A stretch of 64,000 bases of DNA from Sporobolomyces roseus. Taxonomy: Eukaryota; Basidiomycota; Microbotryomycetes; Sporidiobolales; Sporidiobolaceae. The notes beneath the pieces were generated by a model. The model was not told the origin of the DNA, made no database searches, and saw only the letters and a program-made list of their open reading frames with translations. Position 1 is the first letter of the stretch. Every line of letters begins with the position of its first letter. Positions 1 to 11,959 of the stretch are shown piece by piece. The stretch covers positions 496,001 through 560,000 of the forward strand of contig JADILM010000005.1 of the NCBI GenBank assembly GCA_016617785.1, given 5' to 3'. A program made the translations under genes and the position numbers.

Positions 1-2058
1 AATTCTTGTCGGTCGTGTTGATCCCTCATGCCCCAACGGGAGGAGGAGGAGGAGGAGGAGTGAATTTGTTTGAATTCTATTTTTCGAAATTACATCGAAA
101 GGAGGATTTCGAATTACTTTTTCAAAGATTACTTTCCCAAGTTTACTCGACCCTCCATCCGATATCGACGGGATCGATGCTCCCACTCAATTTCAGCTTA
201 CCGATTCCTGGGGCGAAGAACGAGGATTCAGCGGCTGGAGGGAGGAAGAAGAGTTCGAGATGGATTGTCGAGAGTCTGACGGTCTTGTGGAGGTTACTCG
301 AAGGGAATAAGAAGTTCTTGAGGTGGGCTTTGGTTTCGACGAAGGAAGGAGGAGGGATGAGTAGAATAGGGGAATTAATGGGATTGTTGGAAATCGTCAG
401 GAATGAATGGAAAGGCGATGAAAGTGAGTGGTCCTCCTCGTCTGTCTCATCTCAGGCGTCACTTACTGATGGACAGAGGAAGGTATCCCGCACAGCTCAA
501 ATTGGTCTGGTTCGATTATGCTCGTTCCTCTTACAAACGATCACTGCAGAAGCCGCTACACTCGCTTCAGCTTCGCCTGATTACGCGAACGAGCTCAAGA
601 GGGTACTGAGTACATCCATCGTAGAAGCTGATGGAGGAGGAAGGTTGGGGACACTGGTGAAAAGACAAAGTGGGATCTTGGGAACCCCTCTCGAGAGTCT
701 GAACACTCTGACTTTGATCGAGTTCCTCATCGTATGTTTCTTTCACCCGTTCACCCTCAGTATCATATCGCTTACGGGTTTCCTGGGTTCTCCGAAACAT
801 AGACTAGCGCTCACTCGCTCATTCTTTCACCTTCGACTAATAAATCCGGACGTCTTTCGACTCTTTACCCGTCGATCATTCTCTCAATCGACAACTTGTC
901 GCCTTTCATCGTCGGATTGGGTCTCGAAGCGAGTACAAGGTTGACTAGGATCTGGTTGGCTTTCTCAGCGCCGAGTTGGGTTCTGATGGAGGAAGGGAAT
1001 CCAAGGCTGATCTACTGTACGTTCGCTTACTCTGTCAGACCTGGAGAAAGACGTCTGACTGTTGTGCTTGCGGACGTAGATCTACTCGAGACGTTCAACA
1101 ACATCCTCTATTCGAATCTCTCTTCCAACGATCAACTCCTCTACTCCCTCTTACAAACCCAAAAGCGCTTCGAGCTCCTGTCTCAATTCACTCTCGAGAT
1201 CGGAGTATCCGAAGCTCGTCGTCTTCGATCCGAACGTCGCAAGAAACGACAAGAACAACAGCAATCTTCGCTCGAACCAGTTCAAGAAGATCGACCTTTA
1301 CTCTCACCGAGAGCTTCGATCGTCTCGCCTCGATTGAGCGTCTCATCTCGAGGAGGGGAGGAAGAAGCGGTGAGCGAGAAAGTAGCAGGCAAGAGAAGGG
1401 AAAGGAGTTTGAGCTCGACTTTGGGAGCTGCTGGGTTCAACATGTCCGAACTCAGTTTGAATGAGCCGGGTGGAAGTACGGCCGAGGATGAAGGGCCTTT
1501 CGTTGGGAAGAACGGATTCACGCCGACTGAACAATGGGTTTCGAGTTGGAGGGAAGGGTGAGTGACGATTTCGTGCGAATGACTACTGTTGTTGCGAGCT
1601 CATTTTGCCTTATGCTTCTTCACAGATTACCTCTCGATCCGATACTTTTGATGATCTCGGAGCTTTCACCTCAACTCGCGACCTCTCCAACCCGAACTCA
1701 ATCACTCCAGCTCCTCTCGACTCTCGTTCCCTCCATTCCTGCTCTTCTTCCACCAGCTCCAACACCGAGACCTCGTAGATTCCTACTCAACGAACCGCTT
1801 CAGGCTTGGCTAGCTTCGACAGTTTACGGAAAAGTGTATTTGATGGATCTCGAGTATTTGAGGGAGACTTTGCCAGTGCAACTGTTTGGTGTTCAACAAG
1901 GGACAAGTAACGGAGGAGGCAGAATGGGAGGGCTCGGAATCGGAGGATTGGGGTTGGACGGAGTCGGGAGAACAGTCGAGGAAGTCGGAGGAAGAGTCGG
2001 AGACTTTGCGAAAGGGATCTTAGGGAGAGTCGGAGGTGGAGGGGGAGCTGGTCGTTAG
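1..2058 (+). CDS. HID1: HID1-like protein (Hid1/Ftt105/dymeclin-related family), 5' partial
   Basis: The frame is open at the left edge, so the start lies outside the window. Predicted exons are <1-731, 803-1016, 1080-1557 and 1626-2058, with phase-consistent junctions and CTGAC branch sites in the later introns. The family signature is an LLETFNNILY segment in exon 3, matching the LLEVFNNIIQY region of animal HID1. Next comes PTEQWVSSWREG split across the third intron, matching the PTPEWVxSWK block, and then a terminal stretch like the WGVIYLRNxDPPIWYDTxVKLF tail of HID1. HID1 is a peripheral Golgi protein that acts in trafficking and dense-core vesicle formation in animals; the fission yeast relative is Ftt105/Hid1. 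The visible C-terminal two thirds also holds a charged linker (about 1230-1480) and a Gly-rich tail (1910-2055). It converges on PMT2, whose stop lies 230 bp away. Family assignment is firm; the fungal role is inferred. Confidence 0.85.
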
Positions 2059-2290
2059 TCAGGGATAGATTCGTGACATCGGCTCTTGCTGTTTCTGTAC
2101 TTAGACGTTCTTTCATTGTCGCATGCAAAGTTGAGTTGCTTCTTGACTCTCGCTCTCACTCTCACGCGCACGCATAAAAAGAGAGAGAGAGGTAGTCAAC
2201 GATCATGGGGTATCTATTGCGAAGAGAAGAGAGCGAGGGGGAGAGAAAAAACAAGAGTGTCGTGAAAACCGAGTATGCGCCTTTTCCATC

Positions 2291-5200
2291 CTAATCGAAC
2301 AAGTTCCAGCTTTCTCTCCATTTCCTTCCTGCCAGATTCTTCGCAGGTCCCTCGATACCCCACGCACACGCTTTGAAGAACCAGAAAGTCCCGACTATAC
2401 TTCCTGCGATCAGAGTGAAGAATCCGATTTTGGTTCGTTCGGTGAATCGTCGAGATTTAAAGATGAAATGATCGAGGAGTACTCCAACCATCAGAACAGA
2501 GAACCAAAGTGTCGGTAGCTGTGCAGATCCTCGTAATCGATGTCAGCTCGAATTAGCAGAGATTCGTCGAAGTTGAGGAGAAACGCACGTAGTGATGAAG
2601 ATAAGTTACTCGACCCATGATCAAGAACGGAACTTGAAGCGATGAGTCGATGCAGTCAGTAAGAAGAACATTTACGTGTGAGAGGAATAAGGGAGAGTAG
2701 CATACGATAGTGGAAAGCCCAACCTCCGAAAGCGATTTTCGATAAGTATAAGAAGTGATTCCATTCACCTGTACAATCGTTGCTCGTCAGACCAGTCCGA
2801 GTCTACTATCGCCTCGAGCTGAGTTTGAGAGCGAGACGTACCAGGAGCGAAATCATTGATCTTCCTTTGGAATCTCATCAAATGCCACAACAACGTGAAA
2901 ACCCAAATGAACAAACTCGCACTACCCATCCACCACACGATCGCATTTCCAACGAGGTAGTACTTGATCCCGAAATCTTGCCAACCGTTCATCCTCATTC
3001 CGTTGTAAAGGAATGGCCAATCGAAAGGTTCTGAAGCGATAGTATCTTCTTTGTCGGCATCTGGAACGAGAGCGTTGTTTGAAGTCATCATGGCTACGTT
3101 GAGGTGCCAGAAATCGCGGAGGAAAGGAGAACGATAGAGCTTCTGATTGCCAGAGGGAACTGTCGAAGGAAAGCAGGATAGAGTGAGTAAAGTCGTTGCA
3201 GGTCACGGAGAGCAGAGAGAACATACGTCGATCATTCCAGTGACTTTCAATGTTCCAGTAAGTGTGCTCGTCTTTCGGGTTGTTCTCCTTCTCGCAACTG
3301 ACTTCGACCTGCTTGAATCCCCATTGCGGTAGAACCGCATTCGCCGCCCTCAAATAACATCCACTGTTGAGATGTTTGATCCTCAATCTCGTCGAAAGTG
3401 AATGAATCCGATCAAACTTGTTCCTCGCACCCCTCAAAAAATCATCGACCACCTCGACGACCCAATAATCATTCGAATCTCCAACCGTAGCGTTTCCATA
3501 ACATGATACTTCGTTCGCCAATTTGGTGACAGGTGCAGCGATCGCATGAGAGTGAAGGTTTCGACCAGTTGATGCGTGAACTAATCGAAGTTTGTCTCCG
3601 TGTCGAAGGTAAACCATTTCTCCATTCGGATCGATCGGAGGTGCTTCCCACGTTGGTGTGACGATCCATTCGTTGTTCTCATCCTTGTAGTGGTAGCAGG
3701 TGACTTGTTGTTGTTGAGAACCGACGGGATAGGTCTGGACGTGCGAATGAAGTAATCCTCCTCCGTATCCCATGTTCTTCAACGTCAAACGAGATCCAAA
3801 AGCGGGTTCTGTAGCATTCAAGACCGCCTGTTAGTCGAATCTCAAGACTAATCAAAGGAATCCAACGTACCGAGAGGATTTTGAGCGAAATCGTTTCCTT
3901 TCAGATGAGCCTGAAACAGACTGCTCATTTGCGAATCACCAGGTCCAGAATGGTTGAGTATGAGGAAGTGAAGTTTGAACGTGAGGGCGTAGACGAAGAA
4001 CGGGATAACGATCAAACATAGGATTCGAGCGACCCAGTGTCGCACGTAAGTTCGCTGAGACACCGAGGACTGAATCAGTACAGAGCGACCGAGGGAGACT
4101 GGGCATTTCAGAACTTACGTAGCTCATTCGAAGATCTCCGAACTTATTCCATAAATCTTCGATGGTGTAAATTCCGACGAGAGCAGTAACGAATAATCCA
4201 ACCCATTTCACACTGTAAGGTACCGAAGGTCGATCGCATCAGCAGACTCTGAGGTGCGGATGCGATCATTCCCGACTTACGATGCGACACATCCAATTGA
4301 AATCCCAGTCAGCGTTAGGAAGATCCACCATTCTTCTTCGAAAGGTCTGCAACGATACGAGCTGGTTAGCGTCCATCATCTTAAAAGGGCTGTGAAGGGA
4401 ACTTACCTTCGTTGTTGATTGTTGAAACAAGCGAGGAAGTAAACGGTCGTGAAGGTGAAGAAGAGAAGCATCGAATCGAGAAGGATGAACCTCGAGATGA
4501 CGAGCCAAGCGATATCTGTGGGCAAAATCTCTTCGAATATCAGTACTACAATCGAAATAGATATGGCAGCAGAGATCACTCACCGCATAGAACCATCAAA
4601 GTAACGATATGTCTACCCCATTTACTCATTCTCAACTCCACTGCCGTTCCCCACGCAAGCGGAACCATCGCGATCCCAGGTAGTGCCAGCATGATCCTCA
4701 TCGCTCGAAACGGGACGTGATCTGGGTAAACTGCTCCAGAAGGGAAATCGAATGAACCGTCGAATCCTGAAATCGCTCCGGATAGTCCAACCAACATCTT
4801 GCCTAGTGGGGGATGGACCTGTGCGTTCGATGTGTTCAGTTCCACTAGCCATAGTGAAGTCTGATGAACGAACTCACATCGAAGAAGAATGTTCGGTTGA
4901 GATAGTAGGCACCGAATTTCCCGAAATGAGCCTGAGATTGGTTCGCCGAACTACTGTCAGTACATGAGGCAGACAATAGAGTGCAGAGACAAGCTCACCT
5001 CGTCCCATACAACAGTGTTGTTCGCTCCAATGCGATATAGTCGAGTGAAGAGAGCGAGAATAGTGTAGATGATTAAAGGAATCTGCGCCCTCAGGTCGGA
5101 CAAGATCTCTCGAAAGACCGCTCGCTGCTCGCATCATCAAACAGAGTCAGTCGCTTCATCCTACTGTTGCTGTCCCCTGCACTGAGGGAGCGCAAGTGCC

Positions 5201-5714
5201 GTGGAGAGGGAGGATTGCGAAAGAGACTCACCCAAGTGACTTTACTCGGTTCTTTGATCAGCTTGTCCCATTTGTTCGTTCCCTTCGTACTGCTATTCGT
5301 TCCATTCCCACCATTCGCCAAGAATTCTTTTCTAGTCTCTGGAATTCTCCCCTCCATACCAATTCCACTCGCAGGCCATTCATTATTCAACGCCATCTTG
5401 TCCCGTTTCTCCCCTTTACTCTCATCCTCCGTACTATCCCCATCCTGTAACAAGGTTCCAGGATTACTAGCTCCCCTCCTCCTAGCAGTTGATGAATCGA
5501 CAACTTCCATCCCTTGATCTCTGGGATCTCTCGTTGAACCAGAGTTTGCGCGTGCGGAATAGAGTGGTAACCCTTGAGGACGTGGCGCGTAGTGATCTAC
5601 GGAAGGGGAAGGTGGCGAAGGACTACGGGAACGAGAGGAAGGTGCTCGGGATGAGGAGAGGTTTAGAGGTGACAGTGACGAAGAGGAGGGACTTGACGGC
5701 CGTCGGAAGGTCAT
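2291..5714 (-). CDS. PMT2: Dolichyl-phosphate-mannose--protein mannosyltransferase, PMT2 type
   Basis: Thirteen exons give a 847-residue ER multispanning enzyme that moves mannose from dolichyl phosphate to Ser/Thr of secretory proteins. Exons: 5714-5232, 5082-4999, 4931-4878, 4818-4584, 4515-4407, 4346-4281, 4212-4119, 4054-3871, 3808-3227, 3159-2842, 2768-2706, 2632-2589 and 2518-2291. All phases join without a stop. A Ser/Pro-rich cytosolic tail of about 160 residues comes first. The catalytic loop follows, with VVWDEAHFGKF (the invariant Asp-Glu) and DVHPPLGKM. The central lumenal MIR block holds LHSHVQTYP and HSHAIAAP, and GRVTYLHHY lies near the C-terminus. The LHSHVQTYPxGSQQQQVTCY spelling and the GFDGSFDF loop point to PMT2 rather than PMT1 or PMT4. 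The start is the only upstream ATG in frame. The gene is intron-dense even for this window. Confidence 0.95.
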
Positions 5715-6301
5715 ATGTGCCTATCCAGAGGCTGTGACACTATCTTCTGCGCTTGAGCGGTCGGATTTGAGAGTTGAGAGCAGAGTATGAAGCAGAGAAT
5801 CGAATTTCGCTAGAACTGCGAGATGAAACGTGTTTTCTCGACGGGAAGAAGTTTCTGCTGACAAAGGCAGCAGAAATCATCACTAGAGTCGACATCAAAG
5901 GAGAAGGACGCGAAACCCAAGTCTAAAGAGAGCGACTTCGCAGAAAAACCTTCGCGAAAGGCGTCCTCCAACTCATCGCTCGAGCTGGACGCCGCCAGCT
6001 AAGCTCGATGGATCGATGACGACGTAATGAAGAGGGGGTGCAGTGTTACGACAACAAGATACGAAATACCATACGACGAGCAAATAACGATAGGAAAACC
6101 CTCTCGCCTCCAAACTCCGAACCCTCACCTTTCCTTCTGACGACCTCTTCAGTACTAGAGCACGAGCACGTCTCTGTCGATGTCAACTGGAGCGCGACAA
6201 GGCGGCAGCTAGCGAGACCTCTCCCATTCTTTCGAGATACTTTCGAGTACTTCAAACATGACTTGATGATCTGTGAGCCGCAATTCGATCGGATCATCAG
6301 T
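5715..6301. other. Intergenic, PMT2 upstream / hydrolase downstream
   Basis: 587 bp between the PMT2 start and the stop of the long hydrolase. It should hold the PMT2 promoter and the hydrolase 3' end. Only short frames without family features occur here. I saw no repeat or RNA gene. Confidence 0.5.
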
Positions 6302-9300
6302 CTATCCTTCTATTTCAAAAGCAAGGGATGAGGCGAGACCAGTCAACTCACTAGTCATTAGATTGTGATCACCCCCTTTCACGATCCTAACTTTGCAATC
6401 CCTCATTTCTTTCTCCAACCACCTCACGCTACTCTCACTAATCCGATCGTCCCTGTCCCCATACCACACTTCAACCTTCTGCTCGATCAGTCCATACTCG
6501 ATCTTTTTCGCGTTCGAATTCGAAGAGGTACGATCGAGGAGAACGAGGAGGTCGGAAGTTGAACCTTGGAGGGATTCGGCGTGGGATGCACGAAGGAGTC
6601 CGGAAATCAATTGAGCCGGTGAAATTGAGGAACGAGTGGAGGGAGAAGTGGGGGAGAGGAGAGAGGGAGAGACGGCCCGGTGAGAGTGGGAAGAAGAGGG
6701 ACGGATCGAGTTGGGTGTAGTAGCGTGAGTGGAATAGATTGAGGGGGAAGGTGGACCGTAATTGGATATCGAAGTCGTAGGAGTCGAAGGCGTGGGTAGA
6801 CCAGAAGGCAAGAGTGATCGAGAAGATGCGCTCGTTGACATCGACGTTGAATCTTCGGAAATCGATGGTGGTGGAGTCGAACGAGCTGAATTGATTGCGT
6901 TTGCAGCGAAATACGAGCTCCTCCTTCCGATTCCGCTTGGTGAGAGTGATGGTCGAGTAGAGGAGCTATCATCTCGATTTGACGAGTTGTTGTTCCCACC
7001 ACTTCCAAAGATTCCCCCTAAAAACGATTTCCCACTGACTGAAAGACTAGGTTTCCTTTTCGGCGTACCAACCCTTACATTGTCCTTGCTTGGAGTCGTA
7101 GTCGAAGAGTAGTCACCGTTCGAAGGTCCAGCTAAGCGAATTCCTCCATCCGGATACATTTTCTCCAATTTCTCCCATTGATCCCCTCCCACGACTGCCC
7201 CCAAATTCGCCAAACTTTCCCTCTTCTCCTCCCTCGACGTCGAAATCTCATCCCCTTTGATCGTGGTCGAAGTCCGAATGATCGGTGTCGTCGGAGCTTC
7301 AAACTCTGTATTCTTCCCCAACCTCCAACCTTGAATCTTCCATTCTGCTTGTTGAGCAGTCTTCAAAACTCCCGAAGGTACATACTTCAAATACTTGTAC
7401 ATTCCCGCCAAACTTTCCTCTCCTTGTTTCTGACCCTGACCACCACCGCCCCAAGGCGCCAACAACCTCACTGTCCCTCTCACTCTCTCACGACCCAATC
7501 TCAACGCAGTCGCTAAAGCATAAGGACTCCCCGCAGAATGCGCCAACATTGACCAACTCTCCAACCCCAAATGATCAACCATGATTTCTTCTACGATCAA
7601 ACTCCATTCGAAGAACCCACGTTGAGTATCAGGTACACTCGTAGTTTTTCCCAACCCCCATCGATCAATACAGATCAATCTCAATCCGAAGATTTCGGCC
7701 AATTCGTCGTACAAGGCGAGGAGGTATCGGACTGATCCGAGTCCGAGAAAGATTAGGACTGGGAAACCACCGGGGGATCCAACGTCAGAGAGGGAAACTT
7801 GGAGACCTGTGTTTGAGGGTCGAGAGAGCGTGACGAGTTGGGTGAGGCGAGGTGATTTTAGGAGGAGGGAGAGCTCTTGTGAGGCGGAAGTCGGAGTGGA
7901 GGGAGAGGAGGACGAGGTGAGAGGTGCGGGGGATTGTGAACGTGGGGAAGGGGATTGAGGTGGAATAGGAAGGGAACGGATTGAGGAATGGGTAGAATGA
8001 GAGTCGGAAGATGGGTGGTCGAAAGAGAGAATCGGAGTTTCTCGTCCCTGTTGTTGTTGAGGTCGAGAAGAGATTGGAGTCGGAGGAAGCGGTGATGAGA
8101 TGATGGAGGATTCTCTACGTTGAGATCGGAATGAGGAAGGTGGAAGAGCTGTTTGATGTTCTCGTTGAATCGAATCTACGCTGTCTCCTCCTTCAGAAGC
8201 TGATGAAACATGACTCAGTTGCCTGCTCCTCACAGTCGTCGTAAAGGATGGTGTAGTTGGTGAAGGTGATTTCTTATTGAGATACGATGTCCCAGCGTGT
8301 TGAGCAATGATTTCCTCAATCGATTTAATCTTTCCCGTTCCATTCTCCGAATTCGGTGTAGTCGGAGTCGAGGGGAAAGGTACGTAAGGAAGTAATTGTG
8401 GAGGTTCATTCGAGTTGGTCGTAGTGGTCGAAGCTGGAGATAACGGTCGAGAACTCGAATGATGGTATCCTTGATATTCATCCAAACTTGGATCTATCCT
8501 CCTCGGCTGAATCGGTAGAGTAGCGACACTCGATCTCCTCCTCTCCATGATTCCTTTCATTTCGTTACCTCCCGCTCCCAACGCTTTGTAGCCTTTCAAG
8601 ATGTCCTCTATACTTTTAACTTGACCACCGTTCTGTTGTGAACTAGCTTTCAAAGTATCATCCCTTTGCATTCCCGGTGCACTCAACCCCTCCTCTTCCC
8701 TCATCAACTGACTACCCATCAAACCCGATTGAGGTGGTGCTGGACCAACAGCAGTCATACTAGCGAAACTAGCGTCTGAATTCCCACTTTCAGTTCTCTC
8801 CCTCTCCCTTTCTTCTCCTTCACTCGTACTCTTAGTCCTCCCTCTCTCTCTCTTCATTCGATCCAATTCCAACCGTCTCCTTCTCTCGATGACACTATCC
8901 TTCTCCCTATTCAAAGCGACTACGAATTGATCCATTTCCGTAGTTTTGACTAAACGTGGAGCGAACGTCGTAGAAATCGGTGAATCCTCTCCACCATCTG
9001 ATTCTTCTTCGGAGGAGGAAGAAGAAGAAGAATCGAAAGAAGAACGAGGTTGAGTAGGAGAAGAAGGGGAAGGAGTTTGTCGACCTGAATTATTCGAAGG
9101 TGGAGAGGGAAAAATTGAAGAGATTCGATTCTGACTCCTTAATGAAGAGCGGGTTGAAGATGAAGTGGATGGACGTGATATCGGGCGAGTCGTAACGAAG
9201 GCTGGGGAACGAGGTGAGGAGGGTGGATCTTGATCTTGGAGGAATTCTGAAACTGCGTCTAAATTGGAATGGGACGAATAGATGGAGGATGCTCGTGAAG

Positions 9301-9760
9301 GGTCTCGGGATCTAGGTGATCGAGGTGCTCGTGATACTGAAGATCTGGGGTGAGAGGGAGAGGAAGGTTGATGGGAGGGAGTTTCGTAGAGGGATAACAA
9401 GTTTGAATTTGTCGAACTGGATGATTTCGATCTTGCTATTGATGCTCGGGGTGGTGTCGTAGGTGGTTCTAGATTGAGTAGTTTACTCCCTTCCCATTGT
9501 GCTCTTCGTTCCGCTTGCTTTGCTCTGTCTGATAACGCTTTAATCTCTTCTTGATCCAAATCATTTATCGCGCTTGACCTCCTCCTCGCCTGTACTGAAG
9601 AAGTGTTTGAAGGGCGTCGATCATGAGATGGGGATGATGAGAGAGGGATTGATAGTTGAGAGGAACGAGATCTTGGTAGAATGGAATGAGGAGGGGAAGT
9701 AGGGGAAGCGGGTTGAGGAGGAGGTCGTTCATGAGATGGTGGTAAGTAAGCTATTGGCAT
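6302..9760 (-). CDS. Large alpha/beta hydrolase-fold protein with disordered N-terminal half
   Basis: An uninterrupted frame of 1152 codons, unusual here because nearly every other gene is spliced. Residues 1 to about 650 are Ser/Pro/Arg-rich and look disordered. An alpha/beta hydrolase fold begins near residue 665: VLIFLGLGS strand, then ICIDRWGLGKT, then the nucleophile elbow LAHSAGSP near residue 740. A second disordered insert of about 300 residues follows, and the fold resumes near 1090 with VWYGDRDDRI (probable acid) and GGDHNLM near 1131 (probable His). A Ser-Asp-His triad is therefore in the right order, but the cap region is replaced by low-complexity sequence. The substrate is unknown. 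A tiny terminal intron is conceivable (a GTGAGT lies about 50 bases before the stop) but not needed. Fold confidence is high, function low. Confidence 0.85.
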   Translation of the reverse strand: MPIAYLPPSHERPPPQPASPTSPPHSILPRSRSSQLSIPLSSSPSHDRRPSNTSSVQARRRSSAINDLDQEEIKALSDRAKQAERRAQWEGSKLLNLEPPTTPPRASIARSKSSSSTNSNLLSLYETPSHQPSSPSHPRSSVSRAPRSPRSRDPSRASSIYSSHSNLDAVSEFLQDQDPPSSPRSPAFVTTRPISRPSTSSSTRSSLRSQNRISSIFPSPPSNNSGRQTPSPSSPTQPRSSFDSSSSSSSEEESDGGEDSPISTTFAPRLVKTTEMDQFVVALNREKDSVIERRRRLELDRMKRERGRTKSTSEGEERERERTESGNSDASFASMTAVGPAPPQSGLMGSQLMREEEGLSAPGMQRDDTLKASSQQNGGQVKSIEDILKGYKALGAGGNEMKGIMERRRSSVATLPIQPRRIDPSLDEYQGYHHSSSRPLSPASTTTTNSNEPPQLLPYVPFPSTPTTPNSENGTGKIKSIEEIIAQHAGTSYLNKKSPSPTTPSFTTTVRSRQLSHVSSASEGGDSVDSIQREHQTALPPSSFRSQRRESSIISSPLPPTPISSRPQQQQGRETPILSFDHPSSDSHSTHSSIRSLPIPPQSPSPRSQSPAPLTSSSSPSTPTSASQELSLLLKSPRLTQLVTLSRPSNTGLQVSLSDVGSPGGFPVLIFLGLGSVRYLLALYDELAEIFGLRLICIDRWGLGKTTSVPDTQRGFFEWSLIVEEIMVDHLGLESWSMLAHSAGSPYALATALRLGRERVRGTVRLLAPWGGGGQGQKQGEESLAGMYKYLKYVPSGVLKTAQQAEWKIQGWRLGKNTEFEAPTTPIIRTSTTIKGDEISTSREEKRESLANLGAVVGGDQWEKLEKMYPDGGIRLAGPSNGDYSSTTTPSKDNVRVGTPKRKPSLSVSGKSFLGGIFGSGGNNNSSNRDDSSSTRPSLSPSGIGRRSSYFAANAINSARSTPPPSISEDSTSMSTSASSRSLLPSGLPTPSTPTTSISNYGPPSPSIYSTHATTPNSIRPSSSHSHRAVSPSLLSPTSPSTRSSISPAQLISGLLRASHAESLQGSTSDLLVLLDRTSSNSNAKKIEYGLIEQKVEVWYGDRDDRISESSVRWLEKEMRDCKVRIVKGGDHNLMTSELTGLASSLAFEIEG

Positions 9761-10025
9761 GTTCTCACCCTTGTGCCCTCACTCGTTGCGTGCTGATTGG
9801 AGGGACGAGAGTGGGGAGTAAATTAAGAGAAGGAGACGTCGGGAAGTGATAGAGCGAGAGAGCTTACCTCGGTCCCTGGTCCAGAGCTACAGATAGAGAT
9901 GAACGAGTCTATCTAGCTGTTCCCGAGCAGAATCTATGCTGATGAGAGTGAATGGAATTGGAAGGAGAGTTGAATCGGTTCCCCCTCTTCTCTCTTCCTC
10001 ACTCAACTTCAAAACACTCGACACG
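9761..10025. promoter_or_regulatory. Divergent promoter region, hydrolase and aldose epimerase
   Basis: 265 bp separate two oppositely directed starts (minus-strand ATG at 9760, plus-strand ATG at 10026). No TATA-like element stands out. A shared promoter is inferred from geometry only. Confidence 0.4.
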
Positions 10026-11596
10026 ATGGAAGGAGATCGTGTGACATTATCAACAGAGCATCTCTCACTTGGATTGAACCCTCGAGGCCTCACTTTTGAT
10101 TCACTCGTAATCCGTCCTTCAGGATCCGACAACTCCTCCTCCCAAGACACTCGAGACGTACTCGTAGGATTCAAAGATATAGAAGATTACCGACAACGTT
10201 TATTCTTTGGTTCAACAGTTGGAAGGTGAGCAATTCCACCCCCCCACTTCTTGACGCTAACCTCTAAGCTGCCTCTCTCTCTTTCAGATACGCCAATCGA
10301 CTCCCAGCAGGCAAGACGACATTATCTACTGGCGCATTCATCACTCTCAGCGGTTCAGACTCAGTTTGTCTCCACGGTGGATCATCAGGATTCGATACCC
10401 TCCCCTGGACTCCCCTAACTCGATCCGAATCCTCCCTCTTCCCACCAGACGATCCATCACATCCTCTCCCTCCTCTACCCTCCGACCCAAAAGCGCCCGT
10501 AAAGCAAGAATCAAAGATTTTCAGATTGTATTCCCCGGCTGGAGTTGATGGGTTCCCTTGTACTCTCGAGACAGAGGCGTTGGTGGTCGTACAAGCACCC
10601 GAGAATAAAGAGGAGAAGGAGGAATTGGGAAAAGTCAAGGTTGTGTTGAGGAGTAAAATCAAGGAGGATGGGGATGCGGATGCTGAGAAAGGTACTCCGG
10701 TCAATTTGACTGTTCATTGGTGAGCCTTCTTCTACTGCCATTACGCTCTCAGTGCTCTTCAAATAAAGACGAGGGTGCTCATCTAGTTGAGATGGTCACA
10801 GGGGTTTCAGATTGGATGATTGTTCAGAACCTGATATTCTTTCCCACTCTCTCTTTATCGACGTACGTTTCCCCCCTTCTCTTTCTTCCATAATACTAAA
10901 CGCTTCTTTCCATGTTCTAGTCAAACGAGCTAGTGAGCCTAGATGAGAAAGGTTTATCAACCGGATCTATCGACAAGATCCCTCGCACTGGTCAAGGGCT
11001 CGATTACTCAAACTCTGAGAAACACCGTTTGATCGGAGATGGTTATCCAGAAGGTGGGATCGGTTGAGTCTCTCTTTATCTCCTTCAGCAGGTCTAATGC
11101 GGAACTTTCTAGCTGAACGCGATATATCGAGAGAGAGACAGATCGTAATTTCTTATTCAATCCTTCTTCGTCCCAATCTTCTACTCCACTCTCTTCTACC
11201 CCTCAAGTGATCCTAACCGCTCCACAATCCAACTCCACCTCTTCTCAAAAACGTCTCCAATTATCCTTCACCTCCTCCCTTCCCTCTGTTCAAATCTACT
11301 CTGCTCCAGGTCTTGACGGTACCGGTCCCTTACGTAAATCCGCTCATCAACAGTCCTCCGAGAAGAAAGGATACGAAGCAAACGGAGCTTTGTTTATTGA
11401 ATTTCAACAACCTGTAGGGACGTTAAGTCATACATGTGCGGAAAGTGCGAGGGAGGGGAATGAATTGAGGGAGTGGTTGGAAGGGAGGTGGAGGGAGGGA
11501 GGTGCGAAGGAGGAGGGGGAATGGGAGAAAGATAGTTTGTTGAGGAAAGGTCAAGTTTGGGAGAGTTGGGTAGAGGTCGAGGTGAAAATGGTTTGA
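10026..11596 (+). CDS. Aldose 1-epimerase (galactose mutarotase) family protein
   Basis: Interconverts alpha and beta anomers of hexoses, normally feeding the Leloir galactose pathway in the cytosol. Predicted exons are 10026-10225, 10288-10719, 10802-10862, 10921-11053 and about 11136-11596, giving about 428 residues. Family landmarks in order: VGFKDIEDY, GSTVGRYANRL split over the first junction, LHGGSSGFD, VHWGFRLDD across the second intron (position of the catalytic His loop), DRNFLFNP, and EANGALFIEFQQP, which carries the Glu expected as catalytic base. The fourth intron has an atypical donor (GTGGGA) and its acceptor was picked on phase, so that junction is the weak point. There is no signal peptide. 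The long central loops differ from bacterial GalM, so the natural sugar is open. Confidence 0.87.
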
Positions 11597-11959
11597 GAGC
11601 TGAATTGACGGGGAGGGGGATCATCGGAGGGGAAGAGCTGAGGGTGACTGGGAGAGGGAATTGAGCGAATGAGACGGGATGTAGATATGGATACTGAATC
11701 TTGTGGAAAAGTCAAATCTGTTTCGTGCCAAAACTTCGTGTTCCTCGGGCCATTCCGCGCCTCGGTTCGACGCCTACTCTCATTTACATGATTCAAGGCC
11801 GAAGGTGCCTGAAGACGAATCACGCTCTCGTGAACACGAGAGAGCGAAAAAAAAAAAGAGGACTTTACAATTTAACGATTTATTAAGAAAAACGCCTTCC
11901 GAACGCTTCCTATCTCGCTATACGTCCCTTCGACTCAGATTTGATGCTCTGATCGCCGA

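Noticed and set aside
6365..9500. Plus-strand frames within the long hydrolase gene (6762-7112, 7178-7516 and others)
   Set aside because: They are shadows of the Ser/Pro-rich minus-strand gene; their Arg/Ser/Leu bias is what the complement of such sequence gives.
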